A stretch of DNA of 64,000 bases from positions 124,001 to 188,000 of the forward strand of contig NZ_JACJOX010000022.1 of assembly GCF_014695775.1 (NCBI RefSeq), read 5' to 3'. The stretch is from Leptolyngbya sp. FACHB-60. GTDB lineage: Bacteria; Cyanobacteriota; Cyanobacteriia; Phormidesmidales; Phormidesmidaceae. Both the position numbers and the translations under genes were made by a program. Under the pieces are notes generated by a model. It was not told the origin of the DNA and searched no databases. It saw nothing but the letters and a program-made list of their open reading frames with translations. Shown piece after piece: positions 36,815-46,613 of this stretch; position 1 is the first letter of the stretch; every line of letters starts with the position of its first letter.

Positions 36815-38083
36815 ATGCAAGCTCAAAAACTTACCCTTAACGGTAACACCGTAGTATCTGGAAAACAGATTGACTTTGCGGAGACATGCTTTGCAATTTT
36901 TTATCTACTTTTTTTCGGTGGAGCTTTTGGATTCGGAGCAGATCTGGCCGAAACTTCTGTTATTCCTACGCCAATAACTACGTTGCTTCGATATGCTACC
37001 TATGCAATTGTTCTGCTATTGCTGTCGCTTCGCCCTATTGAAACCCTGAAAACAGCTCTTAGCAACAAATGGGCATTAGCTTTGATTTTTATTACTTCCA
37101 TATCCTTTTTATGGTCTTATGATCCGTCAATCACGATAGATGCTATCTGGAAAGAATTTCTTCCCATGTTTCTTTTGAGTCTTTATATTGCTTCTAGATT
37201 TACGTTAGAGCAGCAATTTAAGATAGTTTTATGGGTTTTAGTCATAATTTTTTTAGAGAGTGTGGCCTTGGCGATCGCCATGCCAGGAGTAGGGCGTCAT
37301 ACTGCGGGTCCATTTATTGGCAGCTGGAAAGGTGTTTTCGCTCAAAAAAATGAGTTTGGTGCACACTCAACCATGACGCTTATAGCTCTTTATATGCTAG
37401 CCAACTATGCTAGAGAGAAGCAGCGATGGGCACTCATACTTCTTGGGGGATGTGTTGCAGGGTTGCTTGTGAGCAGTTCAGTTACAGCATTAGCTCTTTC
37501 TTTTATAGGGTTAGTTTTGACAATTTTTTATCGTCGCTTTGCTTGGCTGGGTAAACGATCCGTTTTATTAGGCGCTTTGTTTGTGCTTATTTCATGTGGA
37601 TTCTTCTACATTTTATTTTATAACTGGATCGATATTTTAGATTTCTTTGATAAAGACCCTACACTGTCTGCCCGAACGCTCATATGGCAACTTGTAATAG
37701 ACTCAAAAATTCCAGACAGTCCATACCTTGGGTATGGGAGAGGTGTTTTTTGGGGCTCACCAACTTTAACAACTGGTTTTGAATCTTTTGCCTATCACGT
37801 CCCACCACATGCGCACAACGGATTCTTGGATATCATTCTTGATGTTGGTTTGATAGGTTTCTTTTTCTTTTGCGTCACGTGGTTTATGACTTATGTAAGG
37901 GCAGCAAGGATTGCCTATGCCCGGAAAGAAGCGGCTTACTTATGGCCTCTTTTGCTTCTATCAATGCTTGTTTTGTTCAATACTTTTGAAAGTTATCTGG
38001 CTCGCCTGACTACCCTGTATTGGGTCTTTTTAATTGTCTTAGCTTTTTCTTTAAGTCCAAAGGTTCTTGCATCCAAAGACTAG
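36815..38083 (+). CDS. O-antigen ligase / Wzy-type polymerase family membrane protein
   Basis: The 422-residue protein has ten to twelve membrane segments and the O-antigen ligase family pattern: FLWSYDPS early, FTLEQQFKIVLWV, GVFAQKNEFGAH (a conserved loop, as GxxxxKNxLG), and a large periplasmic loop with WQLVIDSKI, GYGRGVFW and VPPHAHNGFLDIILDVG, where the conserved His-Asn-Gly lies. Members ligate or polymerise glycans on undecaprenyl-linked carriers. Composition is AT-rich relative to the window, as is common for polysaccharide genes gained by transfer. The product is inferred to be an exopolysaccharide. Confidence 0.9.
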   Translation: MQAQKLTLNGNTVVSGKQIDFAETCFAIFYLLFFGGAFGFGADLAETSVIPTPITTLLRYATYAIVLLLLSLRPIETLKTALSNKWALALIFITSISFLWSYDPSITIDAIWKEFLPMFLLSLYIASRFTLEQQFKIVLWVLVIIFLESVALAIAMPGVGRHTAGPFIGSWKGVFAQKNEFGAHSTMTLIALYMLANYAREKQRWALILLGGCVAGLLVSSSVTALALSFIGLVLTIFYRRFAWLGKRSVLLGALFVLISCGFFYILFYNWIDILDFFDKDPTLSARTLIWQLVIDSKIPDSPYLGYGRGVFWGSPTLTTGFESFAYHVPPHAHNGFLDIILDVGLIGFFFFCVTWFMTYVRAARIAYARKEAAYLWPLLLLSMLVLFNTFESYLARLTTLYWVFLIVLAFSLSPKVLASKD

Positions 38084-38133
38084 AGCGTCCCTATGTGGCC
38101 TTAGAGCCTTAGGTTTTTTAGCGTATGTATTGT

Positions 38134-38168
38134 AGGTATCATGCAGTTTACTGTGTGATACCTTTTTA
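38134..38168 (+). terminator. Intrinsic terminator of the Wzy-like gene
   Basis: AGGTATCATGCAG (38134-38146) pairs with CTGTGTGATACCT (38151-38163), thirteen pairs with two G-T, around loop TTTA, and continues into TTTTATT. It lies 50 bases past the stop codon. Confidence 0.88.
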
Positions 38169-38592
38169 TTAGACTGTTGTTGAAAAGAGGCTGATATTAT
38201 AACTACTCAAAACCTTGTTACGGCATATTGGCCAACAAATACTTGTGCCTATTATGCTTACAACGATTTAACGAACTGGCATTGAAGACATATTAGCTCA
38301 TCTTAATTTTGATAGTTTTTTCCAACGCTTTAACAATTTATTAGTGTACTCACGGTAAAAGTCCAGAGCTGGCATTCTTGATAGCGGTATGGAAAGAAAA
38401 ATCGTGTGTTGATTGAATAGTCTGACTTTTCGACAGTTAAGCTTGGGTTGTCTGTGTTGCTTGGCTGATAGAATGCGAAACCTGGATATTATGCTACGGA
38501 CTATAGTTTTTTGGTTACACCTCCTTTTTCAGAAGAGGTGAGAGGATGGCTTGAAGGTTTCTCTATACATAGCCTTTGCAAATATCAAACGC

Positions 38593-38624
38593 AAAAAAAG
38601 AACTCCTTGGTTAAACAAGGAGTT
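38593..38624 (-). terminator. Intrinsic terminator of the polysaccharide export genes
   Basis: On the minus strand AACTCCTTG-TTTAAC-CAAGGAGTT is a perfect 9-bp stem followed by CTTTTTTTGC. It lies about 108 bases past the stop of the Wza-like gene and should end the two-gene transcript. Confidence 0.88.
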
Positions 38625-38731
38625 TGAGTGCAATAAAGAGACTTTAATTCAATCACCAGAATTGATTCAATAAAATCTATAAATTAATAGATCTAGCTTG
38701 CATCAATCAGACCTTGCTTCAACATAGTCAC

Positions 38732-39835
38732 TTAGTCATCATTACCGAATATGAAGTCTAGGAAGTTAAGAATGCCACCTAAAGGAGCCAAGATTGGGGA
38801 TAAGGCTCGATTTACGGTGTCAATACCAACCAGGTAGCCTTTTTTAGGTACTAAGATTACATCTCCATCTTGAACTTGATAATTGTCTACTAAGCTGGAA
38901 AGGTCTACTTTTTGTTCTTCAACTTGCCCTGTCTCTGAAAGTCGCACTAAGCGAACTTCTCCTAGGGCCGCATCAGAATTAGGACCACCAGCAGCAGCGA
39001 TCGCGCCAGCTACCGAACTGTTTGGTTGTATCTGTACTTCCCCTGGCTGGACTACGCCGTCGCCAATAACACGCACTCGAACATTGTCTGGAGCAATACT
39101 TGAACTGGCTACTAAAGACGGATCGATCTCAGCACCAGGCTGCGCTTTAGGTACAAAGATAGAATCTCCATCTCTAAGGACCAAATTATTGCCTTGACCG
39201 CCACTAGCAATTGCATCCCATAGGTTGACAGAAATATCCTGCGCCTGACCATTTGGTAATTGTCGTCGAACTATAACCGACCGAATGTCTGCTGTACGAC
39301 GTATCCCACCAGCAGACACTAAAGCCGAGGATAAGGTCGGTGTTGTTGTGGCTGCTGTAATTCGGGCGTTTACGTCTAGCTGGGTTTCGGCCGTGGTCAA
39401 GCTACTCAGCTGTACAGGCCCAGGACGATAAACCTCACCCGCCACATCTACAACTACTGGACGCAGCGCCGTTAAGCTAACATTGACTACTGGATTTACC
39501 AGATAGGCATTAAGACCTTGAGTAATTTCTGCGGACAGGTTGTCAACAGTTTTTCCTGCTGCGCGAATAGACCCCAAAAAGGGGAAAGGCATTGTACCAT
39601 CAGGCAAAACTACCCGCGAACCGGTAAATTCAGCATATCCGAAGACTTCAATAGCAACTTGGTCACCAGACCCTAGAATGTAGTTTCCAGGAGCTTGTGA
39701 AGTTTGCAGATCAATGATCGGAGCATTAAACTCTACCGATTGTTGAGCATGTGCGGCTCCAACACCCCATAGACAATTGTGGGCTAATGCAGCTGAGAGC
39801 GAAATTAGCGCAATAGAACGTTTATCTAGTTTCAT
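38732..39835 (-). CDS. Wza-type polysaccharide export protein (SLBB domains)
   Basis: The 367-residue protein has a signal peptide (IALISLSAALAHNCLWGV ending in AHAQ, cleavage after about residue 30). The Poly_export domain (about 45-130) shows YILGSGDQVAIEVFG, and VLPDGTMPFPFLG, AGKTVDNLSAEI follow. SLBB-type repeats occupy about 145-235 and 250-330 (DGDSIFVPK, QDGDVILVPKKG). It should form the periplasmic/outer-membrane export channel for polysaccharide. It lies 17 bases after the Wzc-like gene and is co-transcribed with it. Confidence 0.93.
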   Translation of the reverse strand: MKLDKRSIALISLSAALAHNCLWGVGAAHAQQSVEFNAPIIDLQTSQAPGNYILGSGDQVAIEVFGYAEFTGSRVVLPDGTMPFPFLGSIRAAGKTVDNLSAEITQGLNAYLVNPVVNVSLTALRPVVVDVAGEVYRPGPVQLSSLTTAETQLDVNARITAATTTPTLSSALVSAGGIRRTADIRSVIVRRQLPNGQAQDISVNLWDAIASGGQGNNLVLRDGDSIFVPKAQPGAEIDPSLVASSSIAPDNVRVRVIGDGVVQPGEVQIQPNSSVAGAIAAAGGPNSDAALGEVRLVRLSETGQVEEQKVDLSSLVDNYQVQDGDVILVPKKGYLVGIDTVNRALSPILAPLGGILNFLDFIFGNDD

Positions 39836-39852
39836 AGTCTTAAGCGATAAAT

Positions 39853-42051
39853 CTAACGAACCGTTGTTTGCATTTCTGAGAGAGTTGTCTTGCCGTACTC
39901 GCCTGCCTTGATGCGAGAAACATAGTCGCCGTGCTCGTTGTTGATATCTACGCCGTTAGCAACTACACCTAAGACATTCGCCTGAGATCGTTCTAAGAAA
40001 GATTTTGCTGCCAGTGCGTTTGCAGAATCTACTTTTCTAGGTCTTAGCACCAACAAGACACCGTCAGCCATACGGCCTAGCACAGCTGCATCCGCAGCCC
40101 CAAGCAGCGGCGGTGTGTCGATCAAAATATAGTCATACTGTCGTTTCATCTGTTGAAGCAGATCCGCCATACGCTCAGAATCTAGGATGGCTAGGGGGTT
40201 AGGGGGAAGAGCCCCAGCCGTCATAAGAGTCAGATTCTCAGAAATTTGGTGTATAACGTCTTGTTGAGTTTCTTCTCTAATTAGCACTTGACTCAGGCCA
40301 GCCCGATTGATGACATCCCAAATATGATGCTGTGATGGAGATCGCAGATCGGCATCAATGAGCAATACCTGTTTACCTGAATGGGCTAAGGTTGCGGCTA
40401 AGTTGGCCGAGACCTCAGATTTACCCTCTTCGGACACTGAACTGGTAATCGCAATGATGCGGTGAGGGGTGTCAGAACTGGTGAACTTTAGATTGGCTTG
40501 AAGCATTTGAAAAGCTGCCGAGACCATCGGTTGGTCTCTATCCAAAGCTGGAATATAAGCAGAGCGATCAAGCCTACCAGCAAGGTAAGCTGTGGAGCCT
40601 TCACTCTCAGGTTTAGTGCGAAACTTAGGAATTAAACCAATTAGGGTATAGCCAAGCAGCATCTCGCCATCTTTAGCAGTTTTCACCGATTTATCAACTA
40701 AATCCAGGAAGAATGCACAAGCAATGCCAAGTAAACCGCCTAGAAAAGTTCCCAAAACAAGGGCTGGAACAAGTAGACTACCAGCGTCTTCTGCAGGTTC
40801 AGCTCTTTCCAAGATTTCGGCACTACCGACGGTCTGGTTTTCAGCTAACTGAGTTTGTTGAAAGGCTGCTAAAAGATTTTCATAGTTTAGCTGGGCTGCC
40901 TGAAGACGCTGAGTCAATTCCAACTGACGCTTTTCAAGAGCTGGGAATGCTTGAATTCTTTCGGCATATCGATTCCGAGATTCAACTAAGCTTTGCAGCT
41001 GACTAGCCAAACTAGAACGATTCACCACCGCTGTAGCTAAGGCTGTTGTGAGCTGTTGGTCTGAAGGGCTCATCTGTAGATTGCCGAGACTCGCAAGCTC
41101 AGTTGTCCCTACAATGTCTTCGACTCGTTCACTGAGTAAACTTTGCAGCGATTCTACTCGGCGCTCTAGGTTGATAATCGTAGGGTGAGTCTCTCGATAG
41201 AGACTGCGTTGGCTTGCCAACTCAGCCTGTGCTAGCTGTAAGTCTGCTAGTGCTTGCTGAACAGCCGTAGATTGGCTTAAAGTTTCGATGCGCTTGGCTT
41301 GCTCTAATGGAATTGCCAATTGTTCTTGCAACTCGCTTGCCTGAGTGTTGGCACTAGCGAGAGTAGAAGATACATCGCGAATCTGGGTATCTAACTCAGC
41401 GATCGCCGTAACGGCTACGACAGCTTCGTCTTGAAGAACAACGATGCCATTGGCATCCTTGAACTGTTGAAGTGCGGCGGCCGAACGGTCTAAGTCAGCC
41501 TCAGCGATAGGCAGTTGCCGCTCAATAAACCCTCTAGCCGTAGCTGCCTTTAAACGATTGCTGAGAATGTCTCGTTCCAGGTACGCATCCATTACTGCGT
41601 TGACAACAGTAGCAGCCTCATTGGGATCATCGGAGCTGTAGGAAAGTTGTAGGATATCTGCTCGCTCTGCAGACTCCACCTTAAGGTTAGCGCTTAAGTC
41701 TGCTGCTTTCAGAGGCAAACCGTCATCGTCCGTAAGACCCAGATTGTCAATTACAGTCTCCATAACCGCAGTTGACAGCACAACAGAACTCTGATTCTGC
41801 AGGTTATTCACTGAGAGAGGCAGTTCTCTAATATCTCTCCCTACTCCAGTTAGTGCAGGTGTCAGGTCTGGCCTGACCAGTATGCTGCCTGCCGCGTTGT
41901 AAGACGGGTCCCGGGTCAAGGCAAAGAGCACCGAACCTGCCATACAGGTGCCTAGCACAAGAGTCGCTGGCAACCAACGCCGTTTTAGAACGAGCCAGTA
42001 GCGTTGTAGGTCAATTTCTTCAACGTAATCTTGGTAGGTCTTATTAGTCAT
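39853..42051 (-). CDS. Wzc-like polysaccharide co-polymerase with tyrosine-kinase-type ATPase domain
   Basis: The N-terminal half is a Wzz domain: a membrane segment at about 30-50 (WLPATLVLGTCMAGSVLFAL), a long periplasmic coiled coil (about 150-400) and a second membrane segment (LLVPALVLGTFLGGLLGIACAFFL, residues about 425-450). The cytoplasmic ATPase has Walker A EEGKSEVSANLA, Walker A' VLLIDADLR and Walker B YILIDTPP. The C-terminal tail has only two Tyr, unlike the Tyr cluster of Wzc/CpsD kinases. The start is taken at 42051 (MTNKTYQDY), with an ATG at 42084 possible. It regulates chain length with the Wza-like partner. Confidence 0.93.
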   Translation of the reverse strand: MTNKTYQDYVEEIDLQRYWLVLKRRWLPATLVLGTCMAGSVLFALTRDPSYNAAGSILVRPDLTPALTGVGRDIRELPLSVNNLQNQSSVVLSTAVMETVIDNLGLTDDDGLPLKAADLSANLKVESAERADILQLSYSSDDPNEAATVVNAVMDAYLERDILSNRLKAATARGFIERQLPIAEADLDRSAAALQQFKDANGIVVLQDEAVVAVTAIAELDTQIRDVSSTLASANTQASELQEQLAIPLEQAKRIETLSQSTAVQQALADLQLAQAELASQRSLYRETHPTIINLERRVESLQSLLSERVEDIVGTTELASLGNLQMSPSDQQLTTALATAVVNRSSLASQLQSLVESRNRYAERIQAFPALEKRQLELTQRLQAAQLNYENLLAAFQQTQLAENQTVGSAEILERAEPAEDAGSLLVPALVLGTFLGGLLGIACAFFLDLVDKSVKTAKDGEMLLGYTLIGLIPKFRTKPESEGSTAYLAGRLDRSAYIPALDRDQPMVSAAFQMLQANLKFTSSDTPHRIIAITSSVSEEGKSEVSANLAATLAHSGKQVLLIDADLRSPSQHHIWDVINRAGLSQVLIREETQQDVIHQISENLTLMTAGALPPNPLAILDSERMADLLQQMKRQYDYILIDTPPLLGAADAAVLGRMADGVLLVLRPRKVDSANALAAKSFLERSQANVLGVVANGVDINNEHGDYVSRIKAGEYGKTTLSEMQTTVR

Positions 42052-42729
42052 AGACGAATAGAAATGAAATACGCCTGAAAACAATCTGGTTACTTACGTA
42101 AGGCGGTAAGTTAATGTCCCATTCCACCTAGACAATTCGACTGCTTGAACTACAGGTTTCTGAGCCTGCGGTTGACCACATTAAACGAAGATGTCTAGAT
42201 CGCCCTAACGGTGAACGCTGGTAGGTCTGAATAATGAGCCAGAGACTCGTATAACTACCTATCTAATCTAAATGAATGCTTAAACCCTTTACGCAAGCAT
42301 ATCCTATGGAAGCAGCGGTAGGGGAAGGGGCATCAAGCTGCCTAGCACTGTCTTAACAATAATGACGATTCTGTGATGCCCAAGGCCCATCAGGAACTTA
42401 CTGCTGCTGCTTTGTTCACTTAGGGGTCGGTCCAAGCTGTTTGTCTCCCAAATACTCTCTTAGTTCTGCTGAGTACAAGCAAGCTCGGTGACGAGTTAAG
42501 ATAGTCGCTGAAAAACAGCCTGATGCTTTCGTCATCAGGCTGTTTCTTAAACGTTGAGGGGTATTTGCAGGGCACTAGTTGTTCAAGGCGCTAGAGCTCT
42601 ACAATGACAGCCTTCTGTAGATGATATTGCCAACCCAAATCACTAAAGTTGCAAGCGATACAAGAAGTCTACAGAGTAATAACAACCGCCTCCTGCGATC
42701 GCTTTACGAAGCAAACCTATACTAGAGCC
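42052..42729. other. Intergenic region between the polysaccharide genes and ndhJ
   Basis: This 678-base gap carries the upstream region of the Wzc-like gene on its left and the ndh terminator (given separately) on its right. No coding frame is supported. Confidence 0.6.
42510..42545 (-). terminator. Terminator of the ndhC-ndhK-ndhJ transcript
   Basis: AAACAGCCTGATG (42513-42525) and CATCAGGCTGTTT (42533-42545) form a perfect 13-bp stem with a 7-base loop. On the minus strand it ends in TTTTT (TGTTTTTC). It lies about 185 bases after the ndhJ stop. Confidence 0.85.
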
Positions 42730-43281
42730 TCAATAAGCATCCTGCAGTTCGTAGAAATCAGGAGAGATGTAATCTTTGCGCAGTGGCCAGCCGACCCAGT
42801 CCTCAGGCATGAGCAGTCGCTTCAGGTTTGGATGGCCTTCGTAAACGATGCCATACATATCATAGCTTTCTCGCTCTTGCCAATCAGCTGCTTTCCAGAT
42901 CCAATATACCGACGGTACTCGAGGGTTGTTGCGAGGCAAAAATACCTTAACTCTGACTTCTTCGAGGGAGTCGATATTGTCGTCTAATCTTGCCAAATGG
43001 TAAAAGCTCACCAGATCCTTGCCCGGGCCATCATCGTAGGCTCCTTGACACTGGAGATAATTAAAGCCGTAGGCGTATAGAGCAGTACAAATCGGAATGA
43101 GAAATTGCGGTTCTACCGTAATTATCTCTACTCCTAAATGGTCGCGGGACATTAACCTATGGTCAAACCCATTTTCGGTTAGCCAACTGGATACAGCACC
43201 CGCCTCTACTAGAGGTGCTGCCGGTGAAGCACCGGCAGGCTCTGGCTGCGGAGATGATGCTTGGGAGTCTTCTTCAGCCAT
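42730..43281 (-). CDS. ndhJ: NAD(P)H-quinone oxidoreductase subunit J
   Basis: NdhJ (NuoC type) belongs to the hydrophilic arm of the photosynthetic NDH-1 complex on the thylakoid membrane, which carries cyclic electron flow and CO2-uptake functions. The family body includes [25 protein letters not shown] and the signature [27 protein letters not shown], seen here as ERESYDM and [12 protein letters not shown]. An Ala/Pro-rich N-terminal extension of about 40 residues is less conserved. The start follows the ndhK stop codon directly, with an AAGGAGG inside the ndhK end. Length 183. Confidence 0.97.
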   Translation of the reverse strand: MAEEDSQASSPQPEPAGASPAAPLVEAGAVSSWLTENGFDHRLMSRDHLGVEIITVEPQFLIPICTALYAYGFNYLQCQGAYDDGPGKDLVSFYHLARLDDNIDSLEEVRVKVFLPRNNPRVPSVYWIWKAADWQERESYDMYGIVYEGHPNLKRLLMPEDWVGWPLRKDYISPDFYELQDAY

Positions 43282-44025
43282 TTAAACCTCCTTATTTTCG
43301 GGAGTCAACTCTGCTACAGTTTCAGACATGGGCATCCCCATAGCTTCCATGAGCTCCTTGGGCGGCACGGCATGAGCGCCTGTCTGTAAGTACTGGCCTG
43401 TTAGGATTGCTGGCACTGTTTTGAGCTGATGGATGCGCTCATAGAAGCGATGAGTTTGCAGGGTGTAAGCCCGATCCTGCATAGATTCTGTAGCCACTTT
43501 CTTTCTGAGCTTAATGATGGCATCAATGATTGCCTCCGGTCTAGGAGGGCACCCAGGGATGTAAACATCAACAGGAATTAGCTTGTCAACCCCACGCACT
43601 GCTGTAGTGGAGTCGCTACTAAACATGCCGCCAGTAATAGTACAAGCTCCCATAGCAATAACGTACTTGGGATCTGGCATTTGCTCGTAAAGCCGTACTA
43701 GGGCAGGGGCCATCTTCATATTGATGGTGCCAGCAGTAATGATCAAGTCAGCTTGACGAGGGCTGGCCCTAGGCAACAATCCAAAGCGATCGAAGTCGAA
43801 GCGAGAACCAATCAGCGCTGCAAACTCGATGAAGCAGCAGGCTGTGCCGTAGAGCAAGGGAAACAAGCTGGATAGCCGACACCAGTTGTAAAGATCGTCA
43901 ACTGTAGTCAAAATGACATTCTCAGACAGCCCATGGGTTACAGCTGGCGGTGCTGAAGGGTTGGCGAGCTTTTCCCCTGGGGCTAGAGAAAACGGATCGG
44001 TGGCTGGGGGAGGGGTCATGACCAT
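43282..44025 (-). CDS. ndhK: NAD(P)H-quinone oxidoreductase subunit K
   Basis: NdhK (NuoB type) binds the terminal 4Fe-4S cluster N2 that hands electrons to plastoquinone. The ligands are visible: the two adjacent Cys in TACCFIEF, the Cys in [10 protein letters not shown] and the Cys in PGCPPRPEA. Length 247 agrees with cyanobacterial NdhK. The reading frame overlaps the 3' end of ndhC by ten bases and abuts ndhJ, so the three genes form one tightly coupled transcript. The start could also be the second in-frame Met (MTPPPA). Confidence 0.97.
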   Translation of the reverse strand: MVMTPPPATDPFSLAPGEKLANPSAPPAVTHGLSENVILTTVDDLYNWCRLSSLFPLLYGTACCFIEFAALIGSRFDFDRFGLLPRASPRQADLIITAGTINMKMAPALVRLYEQMPDPKYVIAMGACTITGGMFSSDSTTAVRGVDKLIPVDVYIPGCPPRPEAIIDAIIKLRKKVATESMQDRAYTLQTHRFYERIHQLKTVPAILTGQYLQTGAHAVPPKELMEAMGMPMSETVAELTPENKEV

Positions 44026-44378
44026 TCCAAGGCTCCTTTACGCCAAGCGTACACAAGACCAACAACCAAAATGGCAATAAAAATCAGTGCTTCTACGAAT
44101 GCTAACAAGCCTAGCTGGCTAAACGCTACCGCCCATGGATACAAAAAGACGGTTTCCACATCGAAGATGACGAAGACCAGCGCAAACATATAGTAGCGAA
44201 TGTTGAACTGAATCCACGCGCCACCAATGGGTTCCATGCCCGACTCATAGGTGGTCCTGCGGGCAGGGCCTCGGTTGATAGGGCGCAGCAGCTTGGAGGC
44301 TGTTAAGGCCGCCACTGGCACCAGACAGGATATGAGTAAGAAGACTAGGAAATATTCGTAACCAGATAAGACGAACAC
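44016..44378 (-). CDS. ndhC: NAD(P)H-quinone oxidoreductase subunit 3
   Basis: NdhC (NuoA type) is a 120-residue membrane subunit of NDH-1 with three membrane segments (about residues 5-28, 60-82 and 88-112). The signature [32 protein letters not shown] is present, of which ESGMEPIG and FDVETVF are diagnostic. It is the first gene of ndhC-ndhK-ndhJ. The upstream intergenic region, shared with rubA, holds the promoter. Confidence 0.97.
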   Translation of the reverse strand: MFVLSGYEYFLVFLLISCLVPVAALTASKLLRPINRGPARRTTYESGMEPIGGAWIQFNIRYYMFALVFVIFDVETVFLYPWAVAFSQLGLLAFVEALIFIAILVVGLVYAWRKGALEWS

Positions 44379-44702
44379 AGGTTCACCACCCTAGAAAACT
44401 ATTACACACAGTACGGTCTGAGACTTAGCAGCCTATGTGCCTCAGGTGTATTCTAAGGCAATTTAGCTGAAAAACCAGGGTCAGACTTGATTTGACGATA
44501 GGAGATGGGCTGTGCGATCGCAAACTCGAGCTAAGGACTAGGCAAAAAGCTGGATGGCCCAACTGTGTCATAATTGTTTACAACGAGCTTTTTTGCCCGG
44601 CCCGTTGTTTGGTGAGATCTTTCTGGCCACAGAGGACTGGCTACGGAGGATTACCGATCGCCCCAGTTCATTCTTGAATTGAATTTAAGGTGCCTGAGTT
44701 CT
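44379..44702. other. Divergent promoter region between ndhC and rubA
   Basis: A 324-base region between two divergently transcribed photosynthesis transcripts. It should contain promoters for both but no clear consensus pair stands out. One HIP1-like GCGATCGC core is at about 44514-44521 (GCGATCGC). No gene is seen. Confidence 0.6.
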
Positions 44703-45131
44703 ATGAGTGTTGAGTCTGATCCTTCGGCTAATTCACCTGAATCTGTAGATCTGGCTGCTACTTCTGAGGGGGCTGACGGCCTTGAGGGCAGCCCGGCCGA
44801 AGTCGTCGTCCTTTCTCCTGAGGAGATGGATTGCTACGAATGTCGATCCTGCGGCTACTCCTATGAACCGGTCAAGGGCGACAGCCGAGCTAAAATTCCC
44901 CAGGGCACTGCCTTTGAAGATTTACCCTTAAACTGGCGCTGCCCGGTGTGTAGTGCCCCGAAGAAGCGATTTGCCAACATTGGCCCAGTCAACTCTCCCT
45001 CTGGCTTCAAGGAAAATTTGAGCTATGGCCTAGGCGTGAATCGGTTGACTCCTGGCCAGAAAAATATTTTAATTTTTGGCGCTTTGGCCGTAGGGTTTCT
45101 GTTTTTCATCAGCCTCTACGGCTTGAGGTAG
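44703..45131 (+). CDS. rubA: Membrane-anchored rubredoxin RubA
   Basis: The 142-residue protein has the rubredoxin iron site: YECRSCGY and NWRCPVCSAPKKRF, giving the four Cys ligands, in residues about 48-100. An acidic N-terminal region precedes it, and a single C-terminal membrane segment (NILIFGALAVGFLFFISLYG) anchors it in the thylakoid. The start is at 44703 (MSVESDPS), with an in-frame TTG-start extension upstream ignored. RubA is known to be required for photosystem assembly in cyanobacteria and plants. It precedes ycf48 and psbEFLJ, the conserved cluster. Confidence 0.95.
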   Translation: MSVESDPSANSPESVDLAATSEGADGLEGSPAEVVVLSPEEMDCYECRSCGYSYEPVKGDSRAKIPQGTAFEDLPLNWRCPVCSAPKKRFANIGPVNSPSGFKENLSYGLGVNRLTPGQKNILIFGALAVGFLFFISLYGLR

Positions 45132-45231
45132 TGCCGTAAGCGCTTCTTATAAGAAGCGCCTCAAGGGCAAAGAGCTTGCTCCACGCCGTTTGACTTGAGT
45201 GTTGTTTAGGAAGTACGGGTTCTAATTATCT

Positions 45232-46236
45232 ATGCACGCTGCGTTTGACTGGTTAAAGCGAGGCCTAGTGATGCTGGTGGCGGTGCTGCTGACAACCGGC
45301 TGCTCTGGTTATTTTTTGGCGGACGCAGACGTGCATCCTTGGGAAGTGATCCAGGTGCCGGTGAAGTCTACTCTATCTGACATTGCGTTCACTCAAGATG
45401 CCGACCATGGGTGGATCGTGGGTAGCCGGAACACCTTGCTAGAAACCCAGGATGGCGGTAGCACCTGGCAAGTCCGTGAGTTGGCCTTGGAAGATCAGTC
45501 TTATACGTTTACCTCCGTTGATTTTGCCGGTAATGAGGGATGGGTTGCGGGTGTCCCGTCGATCCTATTGCACACCAGTGATGGGGGTAAGACCTGGGAA
45601 AGCGTGCCCTTGAGCAAAGAATTGCCGGGTTCACCCTTTTTAGTCACAGCTATTGGCAATAAGTCGGCTGAGATGGCTACCGACATTGGTGCGATCTACC
45701 GCACAGAGGACGGCGGCCGTACCTGGAAGGCTCTGGTGCAGGGGGCTGTTGGGGTGGTGCGAAACATGGTTCGTTCTGACGATGGCCGGTATGTGGCGGT
45801 GTCGTCTCGAGGAAATTTCTACTCTACTTGGGCACCGGGACAGGAGCAGTGGATTCCCCACAATCGCCAGAACTCAAGGCGTTTGCAGAATATGGGGTTT
45901 GACAGTGACGGCAAACTCTGGATTATTGCCCGCGGTGGCCAGGTGAGATTTTCTAACTCTCGCTCCTCAGATGACTTCACCGAGGCTTTAAGCCCTGAAT
46001 CTGGGACGAGCTGGGGACTGCTAGACATGGCTTTTCGCAACGCCAATGAGGTTTGGGTGACTGGTGGTGGTGGCAATCTGCTCTGTAGCTTTGACGGTGG
46101 CGAGACTTGGTTGAAAGATAAATCCGTTGGGGACGTGCCATCTAACTTCTATAAAGTGAAGTTTTTGGGGCCAGAGAAGGGCTTCATCTTAGGTCAGGAT
46201 GGGACGATCCTTAAGTATCAACCTGAGGTTGCCTAG
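45232..46236 (+). CDS. ycf48: Photosystem II assembly factor Ycf48/Hcf136
   Basis: The 334-residue protein begins with a lipoprotein signal (LVMLVAVLLTTGCSGY, lipobox TTGC). The mature part is a seven-bladed beta-propeller with repeated Asp-box-like motifs: TQDGGSTW, TSDGGKTW, TEDGGRTW and SFDGGETW. Ycf48 binds the D1 precursor early in photosystem II assembly and repair, on the lumenal side of the thylakoid. It sits between rubA and psbE, the standard cyanobacterial order. The name ycf48 is used for the gene in cyanobacteria. Confidence 0.97.
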   Translation: MHAAFDWLKRGLVMLVAVLLTTGCSGYFLADADVHPWEVIQVPVKSTLSDIAFTQDADHGWIVGSRNTLLETQDGGSTWQVRELALEDQSYTFTSVDFAGNEGWVAGVPSILLHTSDGGKTWESVPLSKELPGSPFLVTAIGNKSAEMATDIGAIYRTEDGGRTWKALVQGAVGVVRNMVRSDDGRYVAVSSRGNFYSTWAPGQEQWIPHNRQNSRRLQNMGFDSDGKLWIIARGGQVRFSNSRSSDDFTEALSPESGTSWGLLDMAFRNANEVWVTGGGGNLLCSFDGGETWLKDKSVGDVPSNFYKVKFLGPEKGFILGQDGTILKYQPEVA

Positions 46237-46333
46237 GGAAAGTTAAGGGAACTTCGCTGAAATAGCTTGTTAGGGTTTCCGGGGTTCTCTATGATTAGAT
46301 CAGATTCTTCCTGTTGATAGAGGAGACGTTGAT

Positions 46334-46582
46334 ATGGCAGGTTCTACAGGTGAGCGCCCCTTTGGCGACATCGTAACGAGTATTCGCTACTGGATTATCC
46401 ATAGCATTACCATTCCCATGTTGTTTATTGCGGGCTGGCTCTTTGTGAGCACGGGCTTGGCGTACGATGCCTTTGGCACGCCTCGCCCTAACTCCTACTA
46501 CCCCGACAATCAAATGCAGTTGCCGATTGTGAGCGATCGCTTCGAAGCGAAAGATCAGATCGACATGTTCTCAAATCGATAA
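46334..46582 (+). CDS. psbE: Cytochrome b559 alpha subunit (PsbE)
   Basis: PsbE (82 residues) has one membrane segment ([18 protein letters not shown]) with the heme-ligating His in RYWIIHS, and the conserved soluble tail TPRPNSYYP and PIVSDRF. With PsbF it binds the b559 heme at the photosystem II reaction centre. AGGAG at 46321-46325 gives its ribosome site. psbF follows after 31 bases. Confidence 0.98.
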   Translation: MAGSTGERPFGDIVTSIRYWIIHSITIPMLFIAGWLFVSTGLAYDAFGTPRPNSYYPDNQMQLPIVSDRFEAKDQIDMFSNR

Positions 46583-46613
46583 CGTTTTAGTATTCCAACG
46601 TTTGATTGAACTT

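Larger units (their letters stand above)
38084..38731. other. AT-rich convergent intergenic region with two terminators
   Basis: This 648-base region lies between the convergent Wzy-like and Wza-like genes. It holds a plus-strand terminator near its left end and a minus-strand terminator near its right end, given separately. The middle (38170-38590) is AT-rich and I see no gene in it. Confidence 0.65.
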
